Assembly: GCA_964019655.1 (NCBI GenBank)
Contig: CAXHTR010000001.1
Span: 1 to 64,000 of the forward strand
Reading direction: 5' to 3'
DNA: 64,000 nucleotides
Source: Perkinsela sp. pyNocScin1
Lineage: Eukaryota > Euglenozoa > Kinetoplastea > Prokinetoplastida > Perkinselidae
Positions 29,342-39,730 of this stretch are shown piece after piece. Below the pieces are notes generated by a model. That model saw only the letters and a program-made list of their open reading frames with translations, was not told the DNA's origin and made no database searches. How positions within the stretch are numbered: position 1 is the first letter of the stretch; the number at the start of each line of letters is the position of its first letter. The position numbers and the translations under genes were made by a program.

Positions 29342-30799
29342 ATGCATGTTCTTGGTCTGCTGCTGGCAGACACAACACCTCTCGGCCGAATCGACCCCAG
29401 CACCATGCCGCAGCAGGCGCTCCTCGAGGTTGCCTTTGAGGGGATGAAATTCGTGTTTCAAGACGCCAATGGCAATTTCCGAGACATTGAGGAGTGGCCT
29501 GGCATTACGACGAACGGCGATGGCGATGTGGTGAAGATAGAAGTCTCACGGCGGATACACCACCCGCTGTACGATAAATGCACGCTCAACTTTGACTTCT
29601 TACCACCAACTGCGCAGTCGGTCTCTGTGCAGGGTCTCTTCTTCCGCGTGCTGTGCGATGCGGGCCGCCTGCCCGCAGCACTCGAGAAACTCGAGTTCAT
29701 TAAAATTGATTTCGGCCAGGCCATGAATTTTGGGAGTCTCCCAGAAAAGCTCGCGATTCTACGGCTCCCGGAAACGAAGACCAGCGGAACGGTGGAGACT
29801 GCCGCGCTGCCCCGCACTCTTGTGGAAATGGACCTGTCACGCAACGAGCTTACAGGGTCTATCGACACACAGAGCTTGCCTGAGGGACTCGTCGTTCTTA
29901 AACTCTTCAAAAATCAATTCTCGGGGTGTTTGCACCTTGACACGCTGCCACACACCCTGAAGACGGCAAGCTTCGCAAGGAACTGCTTTGAAGGGTCCAT
30001 CGAGCTAGCCAGCCTACCGAAAAGTGTCAAGGTGCTGCATTTGACTGGGAATAAGCTGTGCGGAGAACTGAACTTGACGTCGCTTCCAGCTGGCATCGAG
30101 AAAGTGACCTTTTCGAGCAACCCCTTTTCAGGGGAAGTCTCGCTCAGTGCACTTCCCGCGTCGCTCCTCGACATTTCAATAAGCGGAGAGGAAGTCACTG
30201 GGAGCATTCCAGCATCAAAACTTCCCGGAGGTCTGAAGCGCCTGCACGTGCATCATTCGTCGGTACGTGGCACTGTTGCCTTCCATGAGCTCCCAGCTAC
30301 TCTGAAGGCTATCAAGCTCGAGAAAAATCTACTCACCGGTGGTGTTGAATTCCACGACCTCCCAGGGCTATTGGAATTTTTCAGCATCTGCAGCAATTCG
30401 TTTAACGGCAGCGCCGACTTGACGCGCCTCCCAGCGACGCTGCGGCAGTGTGATGCCGGACACAATAAACTTTCGGGGAGCTTGGTGCTGACAGAGCTCC
30501 CGCAGCGACTCACGCACCTGTATCTATCGAGGAATGAACTCTGCGGGCCCATCGACTTAACACAACTGCCGAATAGCCTTCGAGACCTCCAGCTCTGGGA
30601 GAACAGGCTCTCAGGGGGCCTCGATCTGAATTCGCTCCCCGAGGGTCTCGAAGATCTTGGCCTGTCTGACAATCAATTTAGTGGAGAAATACATATGGAA
30701 GAAATTCCGGAGTCGCTGACGTCACTGAACATCTCGCGGAATAAGCTTGAGCAGCTGGTCCGAGTCGGTGGTCTAACAATAACTTACGAGCATGCGTGA
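29342..30799 (+). CDS. LRR family protein, long (485 aa)
   Basis: ATG 29342 lies 10 nt after an acceptor (CGTTTCTCTGAAATTTCAG). Leader MHVLGLLLADTTPLGRIDP; cap EEWPGITTNGDGDVVKIEV, which keeps Trp-Gly but lacks the Cys found in most members. About 17 repeats of 23 residues follow, such as LPRTLVEMDLSRNELTGSID and LPQRLTHLYLSRNELCGPID. No C-terminal membrane helix or GPI-type tail. A solenoid ligand-binding protein, probably exported; partner unknown. Confidence 0.88.
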   Translation: MHVLGLLLADTTPLGRIDPSTMPQQALLEVAFEGMKFVFQDANGNFRDIEEWPGITTNGDGDVVKIEVSRRIHHPLYDKCTLNFDFLPPTAQSVSVQGLFFRVLCDAGRLPAALEKLEFIKIDFGQAMNFGSLPEKLAILRLPETKTSGTVETAALPRTLVEMDLSRNELTGSIDTQSLPEGLVVLKLFKNQFSGCLHLDTLPHTLKTASFARNCFEGSIELASLPKSVKVLHLTGNKLCGELNLTSLPAGIEKVTFSSNPFSGEVSLSALPASLLDISISGEEVTGSIPASKLPGGLKRLHVHHSSVRGTVAFHELPATLKAIKLEKNLLTGGVEFHDLPGLLEFFSICSNSFNGSADLTRLPATLRQCDAGHNKLSGSLVLTELPQRLTHLYLSRNELCGPIDLTQLPNSLRDLQLWENRLSGGLDLNSLPEGLEDLGLSDNQFSGEIHMEEIPESLTSLNISRNKLEQLVRVGGLTITYEHA

Positions 30800-31488
30800 A
30801 AGATATAAAAGTTGATCTTTATGATGAATTGATGTGGAGAATACATTTCTTTGGTAGGCAAGAATTTTCAACGCTTTGACTCTCTCTGACATGCAATGTA
30901 CACTCTGCTTCAGATACATGGACCATATTATCAGCCTGGAATAGCGATATGATTGATCAAGCGCAATCGACAATAAAAAAGATTGTCTAATCGGCGCAGC
31001 AATGTCCGATGTACGTTCACCATGTAGCCACTGCTGTGGGTGGTGCATCAAAATTTCCTAGACTTGCCAGATCCTCCGCATAACAGACACAACTCTTAAA
31101 AGGATAGGTTCTCATTAGTTTGAGACTCCATAAAGAGTGGAACCACCGATGGTCAAAGCCTGCTTTCAATGAGAGGCATAGACTTCTAAACTTTGTTCAC
31201 ATTACAGAGACAAAGCATCGCTTTGCACATGCACTCAAATGCAACCTCTGCCTTCCAAGTCTATTCAGCTTCCTCGAGAAAGAAGAAAAAAGACGTTCAA
31301 AGATTCCCGGGCTATGCCTTTGTGTGCTATGCTTGATGTGCCCATTTCCAAATGAAGCGGTTTATAACTTTGCCAGCAATTTATGAATTCGAATTCTTTC
31401 GATGCTTAGGCTTGAAGGTATTGCATACAGTCTTTCTGTTCATCAACGCTGCAAATGTTCGATTCGCTCATTTTTGATATACTAACGA
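30800..31488. other. 0.7-kb intergenic stretch, nothing recognised
   Basis: Between two long LRR genes. A 88-codon frame at 31120 starts only with TTG and has no motif. Likely 3' UTR, spacer and the acceptor region of the next gene. Confidence 0.4.
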
Positions 31489-33090
31489 ATGCGAGCGCTC
31501 TTAAGCACTTGCTCGGATAACGAGGAGGCGCACCTCGGGCGACTCAACTACGAGTCCCTCTCGCAGCAGGCCCTTGCAGAGATGCTTGTCGAAAACGTCA
31601 CAAACAGGGACATTTTTCAAGACGAGCACGGGAATTTCAAAGACATCGCTGAGTGGGACGGTGTCACGTGCGACGCTGCCGGTGACGTCACCCAGATCGT
31701 CTGGGACCGTAGCTGTGCGCACCCGCCCGTTGGCTGCCTCAACATCGACTTCCTCCCGCCAGAGACAAAGTGCGTGCTGATTGAGTACGAGGGCCTCTCT
31801 GTGATCGGCGACATGGCTAAGCTGCCGGAAAAGCTCATTTCCTTCACAGCCTCGCACTGTGAGCTCTCGGGCACTATCAACTTCAGCGCCCTGCCGGAGC
31901 CGCTCTTGTACTTTGACGTTGGTCGAAATGCGCTGAGCGGATCGGTGCCGACGGCCGAGCTCCCGCGAAACCTCCGCGAGCTCATGCTCGGCATGAACGC
32001 ATTTGTGGGGTCATTCCACCTCGCAGACTTGCCAGCGACCCTGCGCATTGTTGTGCTCTCGAGCAATACTTTTTGCGGCCATCTCGCCGTCGACAGCCTG
32101 CCACCGTCCGTCTGCGAGTTCTACTGCACAATGAACCAATTTACAGGGACGCCGTGCCTGACAGCGCTCCCGCCGTCGATGACGCACCTCTACTTTGGGA
32201 ACAACGTGCTCTACGGGTCAATAGACCTTGACAAGCTGCCACCAACGCTCGATTCCATCGATATTAGCCGAAATTCGCTTGTTGGGTCTGTCGACGCCAA
32301 GAAGCTGCCCAGAGGCGTCAAGAACCTGTCGCTGTACGGCAACCGCCTGACAGGGTCCATCGATGCGTCCACGCTCCCCGAAACGCTCGTCACGTTCGCG
32401 ATTTTCAAGAACTCGCTCGAGGGAGAGATACACTTTCACAAGATGACGAAGACGCTCGTGAACATCCGGGCATACCAGAACGGTTTTTGGGGGTCAGTCA
32501 ACTTTTCGGGCCTGCCGCGCGCGCTGGTGATATTCAACATCCATTCGAACAATTTTTCGGGGAGCGTGGACCTGCGCAACCTGCCGCCTTTCCTGCAAGA
32601 GATTGTGCTGAATAAAAACAGATTTAGTGGTGAATTGGCGCTTGACGCGCTGCCGAGCGACCTTGAGTGCTTGTCGCTGAGTCAGAACTCGCTGCGTGGG
32701 TCCCTCCACCTCGCGAGCCTCCCGGAGTCGCTCTTTGTGCTGTACGCAAGCGCCAACGAGTTCTCAGGGTGCGTCGACCTTTCCAAGCTACCGGTCACGC
32801 TCGAGGAGCTGGACCTCTCGCAGAATCAGCTCTCCGGGAGCGTTGATCTAACTGCGCTCACGGACCTGTTGATAACAGTGAAGCTCAGTGACAACGGTTT
32901 TGAGGGGACGCTGAACCTTTCGAAGCTTCCGGATACGCTGCAAGAGCTCAATCTGTCTGGCAATATGCTAACAGGGTCTGTGGATATTGCGAGCGCTCCG
33001 CTCTCGCTCAGAACCCTCGATGTTACCCGGAATAAACTGAGCTCGAAGCACGTCCACCGCGGTGATCTTGTTGTGAAGATAGACAGCTGA
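31489..33090 (+). CDS. LRR family protein, longest member (533 aa)
   Basis: ATG 31489. Leader MRALLSTCSDNEEAHLGRL; cap DIAEWDGVTCDAAGDVTQIV with only the second Cys. About 19 repeats of 23 residues, very regular (LPPTLDSIDISRNSLVGSVD, LPRGVKNLSLYGNRLTGSID). Many repeats carry Gly-Ser-[IV]-Asp at the turn. GC content is clearly higher than in the surrounding spacers. Same orientation and architecture as neighbours on both sides, consistent with tandem duplication. Confidence 0.9.
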   Translation: MRALLSTCSDNEEAHLGRLNYESLSQQALAEMLVENVTNRDIFQDEHGNFKDIAEWDGVTCDAAGDVTQIVWDRSCAHPPVGCLNIDFLPPETKCVLIEYEGLSVIGDMAKLPEKLISFTASHCELSGTINFSALPEPLLYFDVGRNALSGSVPTAELPRNLRELMLGMNAFVGSFHLADLPATLRIVVLSSNTFCGHLAVDSLPPSVCEFYCTMNQFTGTPCLTALPPSMTHLYFGNNVLYGSIDLDKLPPTLDSIDISRNSLVGSVDAKKLPRGVKNLSLYGNRLTGSIDASTLPETLVTFAIFKNSLEGEIHFHKMTKTLVNIRAYQNGFWGSVNFSGLPRALVIFNIHSNNFSGSVDLRNLPPFLQEIVLNKNRFSGELALDALPSDLECLSLSQNSLRGSLHLASLPESLFVLYASANEFSGCVDLSKLPVTLEELDLSQNQLSGSVDLTALTDLLITVKLSDNGFEGTLNLSKLPDTLQELNLSGNMLTGSVDIASAPLSLRTLDVTRNKLSSKHVHRGDLVVKIDS

Positions 33091-33546
33091 AAAGATCACT
33101 TATACAAATACAAATTGTGATTGTGTGAATAAGAGAACGAAAACTTTTACGCGAAGTAGCACCTATGTTTTTGGACAAATGGGTAATCCAGGCAGAAAAG
33201 ACAGAAAGTCATGATCTGATGCCTTCGGTAAGGCGTTGTATCGGCCCCAGCGGACCTGCTAACTTCCAGCTTTTGGAGTAAACATTTCTGTCAATATCTG
33301 GCGCCTGGCCTTACCTTCATTAATCTATCGAAGAAGCGACTAGCGCGAGGATTTCTTTGAAATATTGATTGCGGGCATAGCTGCACTTCAGAAGACTTCT
33401 GAGCAGAATATGCACTCGGAACGCTTCTTTCGAAAGTTTTGGTTCGCAGTGAAGTAAAAGTTTGTTATATTGTCATTTTATCCTATTTATGTTACCCAAG
33501 CATCATATGTACACAGATTCACAAATTTGCCTTTCTATTCACGCAC
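33091..33546. other. Intergenic, contains acceptor for the next LRR gene
   Basis: AT-rich spacer. The frame of the next gene is open back to a TTG at 33439, but AG at about 33516 (ATATGTACACAG) and the family alignment put translation start at 33547. Nothing else recognised. Confidence 0.4.
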
Positions 33547-34584
33547 ATGCACCATTTTATCTTTGCCCTTGATCATACCTCCCGCGTTGACCTTCAGACG
33601 CTGCCTGATCAAGCAATCATGGAGCTTATCATCAACCAGTGCACTGCCGAAACGCAGGCGAGATACAAGGACGCTGGCGGCAGCTACCTCTCCGTCTGCG
33701 AGTGGGATGACATCTCGTGTGACACGAACGGTGACATCAGAAGTTTTGTTCTGTACGACTTTGAGCCCCCCGACGACGAAATCATCGCTATTCATGTTCT
33801 CCCACAAAAGGCCTCGTACATCAATATCACGAGCTACAGCATGTTTAGCACAGTCAGCCTCGAAACCGCGACGATTCCGAGTAACATCACAAAGTTTGGC
33901 ATGACTGTCAACACGCTGAAGGGCTCGATTGATATCCGCGCACTGCCCAGGGGACTCATCGAGCTTGACATAACCAAGTGCCAAGCAGAGGGGAGTGTAG
34001 ACCTCGAAGAGCTCCCAAGAGGGCTTCAAATTCTAAATTTGGCAGATAATAAGCTGAATGGGACAGTCAGCCTCGATGCACTCCCAAAAGATCTCTCTGC
34101 GCTCGACATGCACGGAAATCTGCTGACCGGCAGCCTTAACCTCAGTCGCCTCCCTGAGACACTCCGATCCCTCATGCTCGCTGAGAATTCTTTCTACGGA
34201 AGCATCGACTTAACAAGCCTGCCGAGCAGCATGGAAACCCTCATTCTGTTCAAGAACGAGCTAACGGGAACTATCAATCTCGGCGCGCTCCCACCGAAAC
34301 TCGAGTTCATGAACCTCCAGATGAACAAGCTCGAGGGCGAGGTGGATTTCGGCGCAATACCACCGCAACTGACTGAGCTCATCATCTCGGGCAACAATTT
34401 TACAGGGTCTGTGGACCTGAGCGGCCTGCACGCAAAAATGCAGACGCTCGAAATCAACGACAACTCGTTCTGCGGGGTGCTCGACCTCTCTTGCATCCCA
34501 CCGTGCCTCTACGTGAAGCACGAGAACGCCGGCTTTTCAGAAGTCATTGAGGACGGGTGCTTGTGGAAGAGTTGTGCAGAGTGA
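33547..34584 (+). CDS. LRR family protein (345 aa)
   Basis: ATG 33547 gives the family leader MHHFIFALDHTSRVD. Cap VCEWDDISCDTNGDIRSFVL with both Cys. Ten to eleven repeats, for example LPKDLSALDMHGNLLTGSLN and LPSSMETLILFKNELTGTIN. The C-terminal cap is Cys-containing (IPPCLYVKHENAGF ... GCLWKSCAE). Because this member has the Gln residue where the gene at 59762-60724 has a stop, it is the best comparison for that pseudogene. Confidence 0.88.
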   Translation: MHHFIFALDHTSRVDLQTLPDQAIMELIINQCTAETQARYKDAGGSYLSVCEWDDISCDTNGDIRSFVLYDFEPPDDEIIAIHVLPQKASYINITSYSMFSTVSLETATIPSNITKFGMTVNTLKGSIDIRALPRGLIELDITKCQAEGSVDLEELPRGLQILNLADNKLNGTVSLDALPKDLSALDMHGNLLTGSLNLSRLPETLRSLMLAENSFYGSIDLTSLPSSMETLILFKNELTGTINLGALPPKLEFMNLQMNKLEGEVDFGAIPPQLTELIISGNNFTGSVDLSGLHAKMQTLEINDNSFCGVLDLSCIPPCLYVKHENAGFSEVIEDGCLWKSCAE

Positions 34585-34694
34585 GATATATCAGTAGATT
34601 TGATTTTATGCCCTTATGTGATTCAATAAAGCAAAAGCTTCAAATGAGTGTATGTTCATAATCTATAGATATTTTCCCATCATTTTCGTTCCGA

Positions 34695-35459
34695 ATGCTC
34701 TTTTCTCTGTCCTTCGCTGCCGTTGTACATACTACTGAGTCCAAAACAGGTGAAAGTGGTCACGTATTCCAGCTTGAGTGCATGCGCAAGCTATTCCGCC
34801 TCGACGCGCTTGAAAACTTCACGCCAGAAGAGATGCATGCGATTGATGGTGGGTGGGGGCCACATGTCTGCGACTGGCCAACTGTCCGTGCATGCAGGTC
34901 CGGCACAGTCACCGATATTTTTCTCCCAGACCTTCTGCTTCCGCACAGATTAGACCTCAGCTGGCTACCGAGTGAGCTTAAATCATTCTATGTTCTGAGT
35001 ACACGCATCAAAACGACGCTCGAGACGCGTAAGCTGCCGCGCTCACTGCTTGACGCGAACTTCCTGAACTGCGAGCTTTTCGGATCGCTTGAGCTTCGCA
35101 CGCTACCGCCAGACTTGCAGAGCTTTCGCTGCTGTAGAAACAATCTTTCGGGCACAGTGTACATTGTTAACCTGCCGAAGACTATCCGACGGATACTTCT
35201 GAGCCGCAATAAAATCACCAAAGCGGTGGTACTGAACGAAAGCCTCCCAAAGACCCTGCAGGAGATCCAGATCTTCAGGAATGGTAAGAAAGTCAGCCTA
35301 CGGGCCATCGATGGAAAGAACGTTGATAGTCGCATACACACAAATCGGTACGCAATATCAGAGTATGAAGGCTCAACGATAGATAGTGACTATACGAGCA
35401 CCGAGTGGGACAACTCTGGGAGCCGTGACCATTCAGAATATGACGCATACGACGTGTAA
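34695..35459 (+). CDS. LRR family protein with acidic C-terminal tail (254 aa)
   Basis: ATG 34695; leader MLFSLSFAAVVHTTES. Cap HVCDWPTVRACRSGTVTDIF, with the Gly of the cap motif replaced. Only four or five repeats (LPSELKSFYVLSTRIKTTLE, LPPDLQSFRCCRNNLSGTVY). The last ~45 residues are acidic and Ser/Thr/Tyr-rich (SEYEGSTIDSDYTSTEWDNS), unlike most members; the genes at 42732 and 43658 share the preceding KTLQEIQIFRNG...DGK-type end. Confidence 0.85.
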   Translation: MLFSLSFAAVVHTTESKTGESGHVFQLECMRKLFRLDALENFTPEEMHAIDGGWGPHVCDWPTVRACRSGTVTDIFLPDLLLPHRLDLSWLPSELKSFYVLSTRIKTTLETRKLPRSLLDANFLNCELFGSLELRTLPPDLQSFRCCRNNLSGTVYIVNLPKTIRRILLSRNKITKAVVLNESLPKTLQEIQIFRNGKKVSLRAIDGKNVDSRIHTNRYAISEYEGSTIDSDYTSTEWDNSGSRDHSEYDAYDV

Positions 35460-35577
35460 TGTTGATGAGAGTGCGGTGATATGATGAAGAGCCCATTGAT
35501 CGTTGATTATGTGATGAAGAGCCATGAAGATGATTGATCATTGATTTATTTTCGCGAAAGTTCCCCTAAAAATTTAA

Positions 35578-37026
35578 ATGCTCATCCACACCGCTCTTAT
35601 GGCCGACCCCGATGCGCTCGGCAAGGTGGACTACGCGGCGCACCCACAAGAGACGCTCATGGAGCTTCTTGTCGACCGCGTCTCATGCCGGTACCTCCAG
35701 GAGGACCACGGCGCGTTTCGAGAAGCAGATGGGACCTTCCTCGACATCTCCAGATGGAAAGGTGTGACAAGGGACTCGAACGGAAGCATCATTCGCATCC
35801 TGTGGGCGCAGCCCTACATACTCTGGGATAACGTGAAGCACGGCAAAGTCAGCGGCACACTCGCGCTCCAGTGGCTCCCCCAGTCGATACAGTCCTTTGA
35901 GATCTACGACCAGCCAGGAGGTGACTTCGAAGCTGTCTATCTTCCCCGCAGTGCAATTTTTGTCACAATGCACCGATGTATGCTTTGCGGCACAGTCAAC
36001 GCAGCAAAGCTCCCACAGCGCCTCAATGTCCTCAACATCTCGGGGAACATGCTGGGTGGAAGCATCGAATTCGCCGACCTCCCGGCCACGCTGCGGCATT
36101 TCAACATCAGTCATAACAAAATATCGGGAACAATCGATCTGCACAAGCTACCGCCGAATATCAGGGTAGCAGAGCTGCATGAAAACCATCTCGAGGGGTC
36201 GATCGACCTGTCCCACGTCCCAAAGAGCCTGCGAACGCTGACGTTGCACGAGAACGCCTTTGTAGGCGAAGTCGACATTGTCATGGAGGCTATTTCCAAT
36301 CACATGGGCATCGGGCAGACAGGGCCGCGTGTCAGCCTCTATGGCAACGATCTCTGCGGCACAGTCTGCTATTTCCCCATGCCGGACGCACGAGCTGACG
36401 CGCAGGTCTTTTTGGCGAATAACGCTTTCTCGGCCATCGACTGGCCGAGCATGGACACAGTAAAGTCTCTTAATGTCAGTAAAAATGCACTACAGGGGAA
36501 GCTCGACCTATGCGAGATCCCGCAGTCAGTGGTGAACATCGATCTGAGCGCGAACGCGCTCGAGGGGAGCCTGCACTTCGCAGAACTGCACAAGGGCGTC
36601 GAGCGGCTCATTCTTAGCAGCAACAATTTTTCGGGGGTAGTTGACTTCCATGCTATGCCGATGCCCATGAGCAAGGTCCACTGCGGTGTTCTCGACCTGT
36701 CGAATAACTCGCTGACGGGCACAATCCGCTTTGGCCAATACATACCTGCGGAAACCTTTCTGAATGCAAATAAATTCACGGCGATGAAGACGGATCCGAA
36801 GCAGCTTTGGCGGAATGTCGTGACCTTTGAGGCGAAGAACAATGAAATAGCTGAGAGCGTTGTTCGTTTCAGCCCCTTCTCGAGCAAGAAGTTTGGGCAC
36901 ATTGACCTCCGGGGAAACCCGATCGGCCGCATTGAGACGTCTGATGCCAGCAACCGGTACACGAGGAAAATATTCTTCGACAATGGAAACAAAGTGCAGC
37001 GAAGAGGGCCGAAGCAGCAGCGGTAG
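35578..37026 (+). CDS. LRR family protein (482 aa)
   Basis: ATG 35578; leader MLIHTALMADPDALGKVD. Cap DISRWKGVTRDSNGSIIRIL with both Cys replaced (the second by Arg). About 15 repeats, less regular than in the members at 29342 and 31489, with an insertion around residues 235-285 (MEAISNHMGIGQTGPRVSLY). The C-terminus is basic (KVQRRGPKQQR). Confidence 0.87.
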   Translation: MLIHTALMADPDALGKVDYAAHPQETLMELLVDRVSCRYLQEDHGAFREADGTFLDISRWKGVTRDSNGSIIRILWAQPYILWDNVKHGKVSGTLALQWLPQSIQSFEIYDQPGGDFEAVYLPRSAIFVTMHRCMLCGTVNAAKLPQRLNVLNISGNMLGGSIEFADLPATLRHFNISHNKISGTIDLHKLPPNIRVAELHENHLEGSIDLSHVPKSLRTLTLHENAFVGEVDIVMEAISNHMGIGQTGPRVSLYGNDLCGTVCYFPMPDARADAQVFLANNAFSAIDWPSMDTVKSLNVSKNALQGKLDLCEIPQSVVNIDLSANALEGSLHFAELHKGVERLILSSNNFSGVVDFHAMPMPMSKVHCGVLDLSNNSLTGTIRFGQYIPAETFLNANKFTAMKTDPKQLWRNVVTFEAKNNEIAESVVRFSPFSSKKFGHIDLRGNPIGRIETSDASNRYTRKIFFDNGNKVQRRGPKQQR

Positions 37027-37490
37027 GTAGGAGATACCGACTGGGTGTGTTTATATGTGATGCATATTGGTACGAAATTTACTTGAAAGAGCTCACTGGA
37101 TTTTATTTATACTGGCAGACGCGTGATTGAACAATTTTTCATTTTTTTCGTACACGATGGGTCTTACTGTGCAGTGAGAGCTGTGCCAGATTCCGCATAT
37201 TACGTGTGGATACAACGCCAAAGCTGGACCTGAGGTGCGCCGGAGTGTGGCCCAGGAATTGCTCACTCCTGTTCTTTATGATTGCTTATCCACCATGTTC
37301 TATCATCTGCTGACTCAGCTATCTGAGTTGCACTTATATTCACAATAAGCGCTATAACCCCCATTGACTTTGCGATTTAGCCCCATCAGACGAATCCCTA
37401 TCAAAAAAGGAGCAAATAGGAGGAAAGTAGCATCATACACCTAAAATATTTCCACCTATTCTTTGTGCTTCGACTTTTCTCCAAAGTCTC

Positions 37491-38112
37491 ATGAAGCGTA
37501 TTCTCTACGTGTGTATCACAGCTGAGATTCCATTTCCTGGTCGCATTGACAGAGACATGCTACTAGAACAGCAAATGATGGAGGTGTTTTCCCAGCCGAG
37601 AAGTTGATTCCTTCGAGAAATGTACGTGAAGGGCGTATGCAAGGTCCCTGGCGTGAAGTGCAGCGAGGATAAGACTGTCACAATTGCTACCTGGAGCGAT
37701 AGCCTCATCTACGTCGACGGCTCTATCGACCTCACAGCGATGCCTCAAAAAATCGAAAGCGTCATAATAAGTGGGCAGAGAGGTCGTTGGTACAGCAGAT
37801 GTCACAGCACTTCCGGAACAGATCAAGGTGCTCAGAATCGAGCGGTGCTCGATAACGGGGACGCTCGACCTTGGCGGCCTGCCGCAGTCCCTCCGAAAAC
37901 TCGCTTTTACGTTCAATGCGATTGCGGCGATCGAAAATGTCCATAATTTGCCATCGAAAAGGCAAGTGATTGAGATTGGTGAGGCAAGCGTGGTGGATAA
38001 GTCGCTGCACATCGGCAAACTTCCCGAAGACTTCGCGATGCAGCTGAGTGGCTGTGCACTCACTGAGGTGACGTTCGCGCACGCAGTGGATGAAAATAGG
38101 GTGCTGTATTAG
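37491..38112 (+). pseudogene. LRR family pseudogene (in-frame TGA and a frameshift)
   Basis: ATG 37491 starts a family leader (MKRILYVCITAEIPFPGRID) and MLLEQQMMEVF, closely like the gene at 40252. TGA follows at 37605-37607, while the same frame continues into the cap (VCKVPGVKCSEDKTVTIATW). Near 37770 the frame shifts: the last repeats (LPEQIKVLRIERCSITGTLD, LPQSLRKLAF...) are in another frame to the stop at 38112. The parts are otherwise collinear with a short LRR member. Confidence 0.82.
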
Positions 38113-38317
38113 TTTTTGGGTCAGTAAACTGTAGAATTTTCTCCAAAAGTAAGATGATCTTTCGTTTTCGAGAGAGTAAATGACCAAGAACTCATAATTC
38201 GTAACCAAGGAACGAACGGCACATTATCTTAGGTAAACATAAAAGGGTAATCAAAGGGAATTCGCCGTTTTCGCGACAAGTCAAAGTTTTCCTTTTGAAC
38301 TTTTCTATATAGAGTAC

Positions 38318-39730
38318 ATGCTTGGGCGTTCTGCTCTTTCGCAAGATCTGAGTGAGCTTTTCGCAGAATCAGAGGGGTTCATCGGTGGCTCAGTGGAGGT
38401 TCAAATGCACTTCCAAATATCTTTCCCCGTTCTTGGTGGATCAACTGGTCGCATTAAATATACCTTGGTTAGCCATCACAACGAATGTCACCTTCGCGAT
38501 GAAGTCGCACTTTATATAAAACGCTATGGCGTGACGTCCAAATTCCTCATGAAAGTTGGTTCTGACCTTATGGACGATATAACATATAATCGATCCATTT
38601 CTGCCGCATACAGAAATAAAAGCGTCTTACACATTTCAGTAATTCCGGTTGGACAGACTTCCTCGCCTCTCACTGCAGCTAATCTCAAAGAAAATCAAAG
38701 AGAAGTCCCGCTTGAAGGCGCTCGTCGCGTCGGGTTAATCGACTTATCAAAATCTTTGCACAGAGAACCTAGTAAAAGAGAGCCACAAAATCTCTCACAG
38801 TTGATCAAGCGTACGAGTGCACCCAGTATTTCGAACCTGAGCGGAAGTACGAGATACCTTTCTTCAACTTCGTCAGGAAATTCACTTTGCGATTCTTACT
38901 CGCATATTAGACAACAGCCTACAAAAAGACCCCCATATGAACGGTCAGTGAAGGTCAACGCTGTACGCCCACTTCAAGTGAGCACGCATAGCGAAAAAAT
39001 GTCTCATAAAAAGCACAAACCGCGGGAGGATACATCAAGAAATGAACCTGAGAATAGCGAAATTCTTCGGCGGCACGACGTTCGCAATCTTCGCAATGAG
39101 CACGAAGAATCCTTGCACAATCAAAAACACAAACAACAGGAAAAAGTGCAGCGCTCACTTTGTGCACTGTGTAACATCGATATTGAAGACGATGAATCGC
39201 TCAATAAATGGCTGGCTCGATACAAAGTTCTATGCAGTAGATCAGCGCAAAAAGAGTCGACATCTTCACTTGATGAGTGGCGTCGCTTCCTTCGTCATCG
39301 ATTGGGGGATGTTGCAAAAACGTATTTCGTTGATAAAAGCTCAGGACATGCGCTTTTTGTGCATCTAGGTTGCGCAGAGATATCTTGGGAGTGGCAGCTT
39401 GGTGAAGATATGAGCACTGTAGTTGAAAATGCAATGAGCACAAAATGTGAGCTTTGTCGTGAATTCGGGGCGTCTTGCGTGTGTTCCCAGCCTAATTGTG
39501 ATATGGCGTACCATACGTCATGTGCGCTCTTCTCACCAGGCGAGTATCCTAACGGGCTCGTTTCTTTTGGTCTGAAACCACACCTGCGCAGATGCCCGAA
39601 GTGTCCACTGCACAGGGAGCAATCGATGAGAGCCCTAGAAAAAGTCATCACAAAGCGTGAACTAGAGATGTTAGACATCGACAAGAGCGCCGATGAAGCT
39701 TATAGGAACGCGAAAAGGCGGCTTACATGA
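38318..39730 (+). CDS. Extended-PHD (ePHD) zinc-finger protein
   Basis: 470 aa from ATG 38318, just after TATATAG. Residues ~280-430 hold a PHD-like/ePHD arrangement: CALC ... HLGC ... CELC ... CVC...C ... YHTSCALF ... CPKCPLH. The Ser-rich and basic middle part (about 140-280) looks disordered. The N-terminal ~110 residues form a compact beta-rich region of unknown type. ePHD fingers act in chromatin-associated proteins; a nuclear role is inferred. It interrupts the LRR cluster and is visibly AT-richer than the LRR genes. Confidence 0.75.
   Translation: MLGRSALSQDLSELFAESEGFIGGSVEVQMHFQISFPVLGGSTGRIKYTLVSHHNECHLRDEVALYIKRYGVTSKFLMKVGSDLMDDITYNRSISAAYRNKSVLHISVIPVGQTSSPLTAANLKENQREVPLEGARRVGLIDLSKSLHREPSKREPQNLSQLIKRTSAPSISNLSGSTRYLSSTSSGNSLCDSYSHIRQQPTKRPPYERSVKVNAVRPLQVSTHSEKMSHKKHKPREDTSRNEPENSEILRRHDVRNLRNEHEESLHNQKHKQQEKVQRSLCALCNIDIEDDESLNKWLARYKVLCSRSAQKESTSSLDEWRRFLRHRLGDVAKTYFVDKSSGHALFVHLGCAEISWEWQLGEDMSTVVENAMSTKCELCREFGASCVCSQPNCDMAYHTSCALFSPGEYPNGLVSFGLKPHLRRCPKCPLHREQSMRALEKVITKRELEMLDIDKSADEAYRNAKRRLT

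Noticed and set aside
31120-31386. 88-codon ORF between LRR genes
   Set aside because: TTG start, no motif, AT-rich spacer composition.
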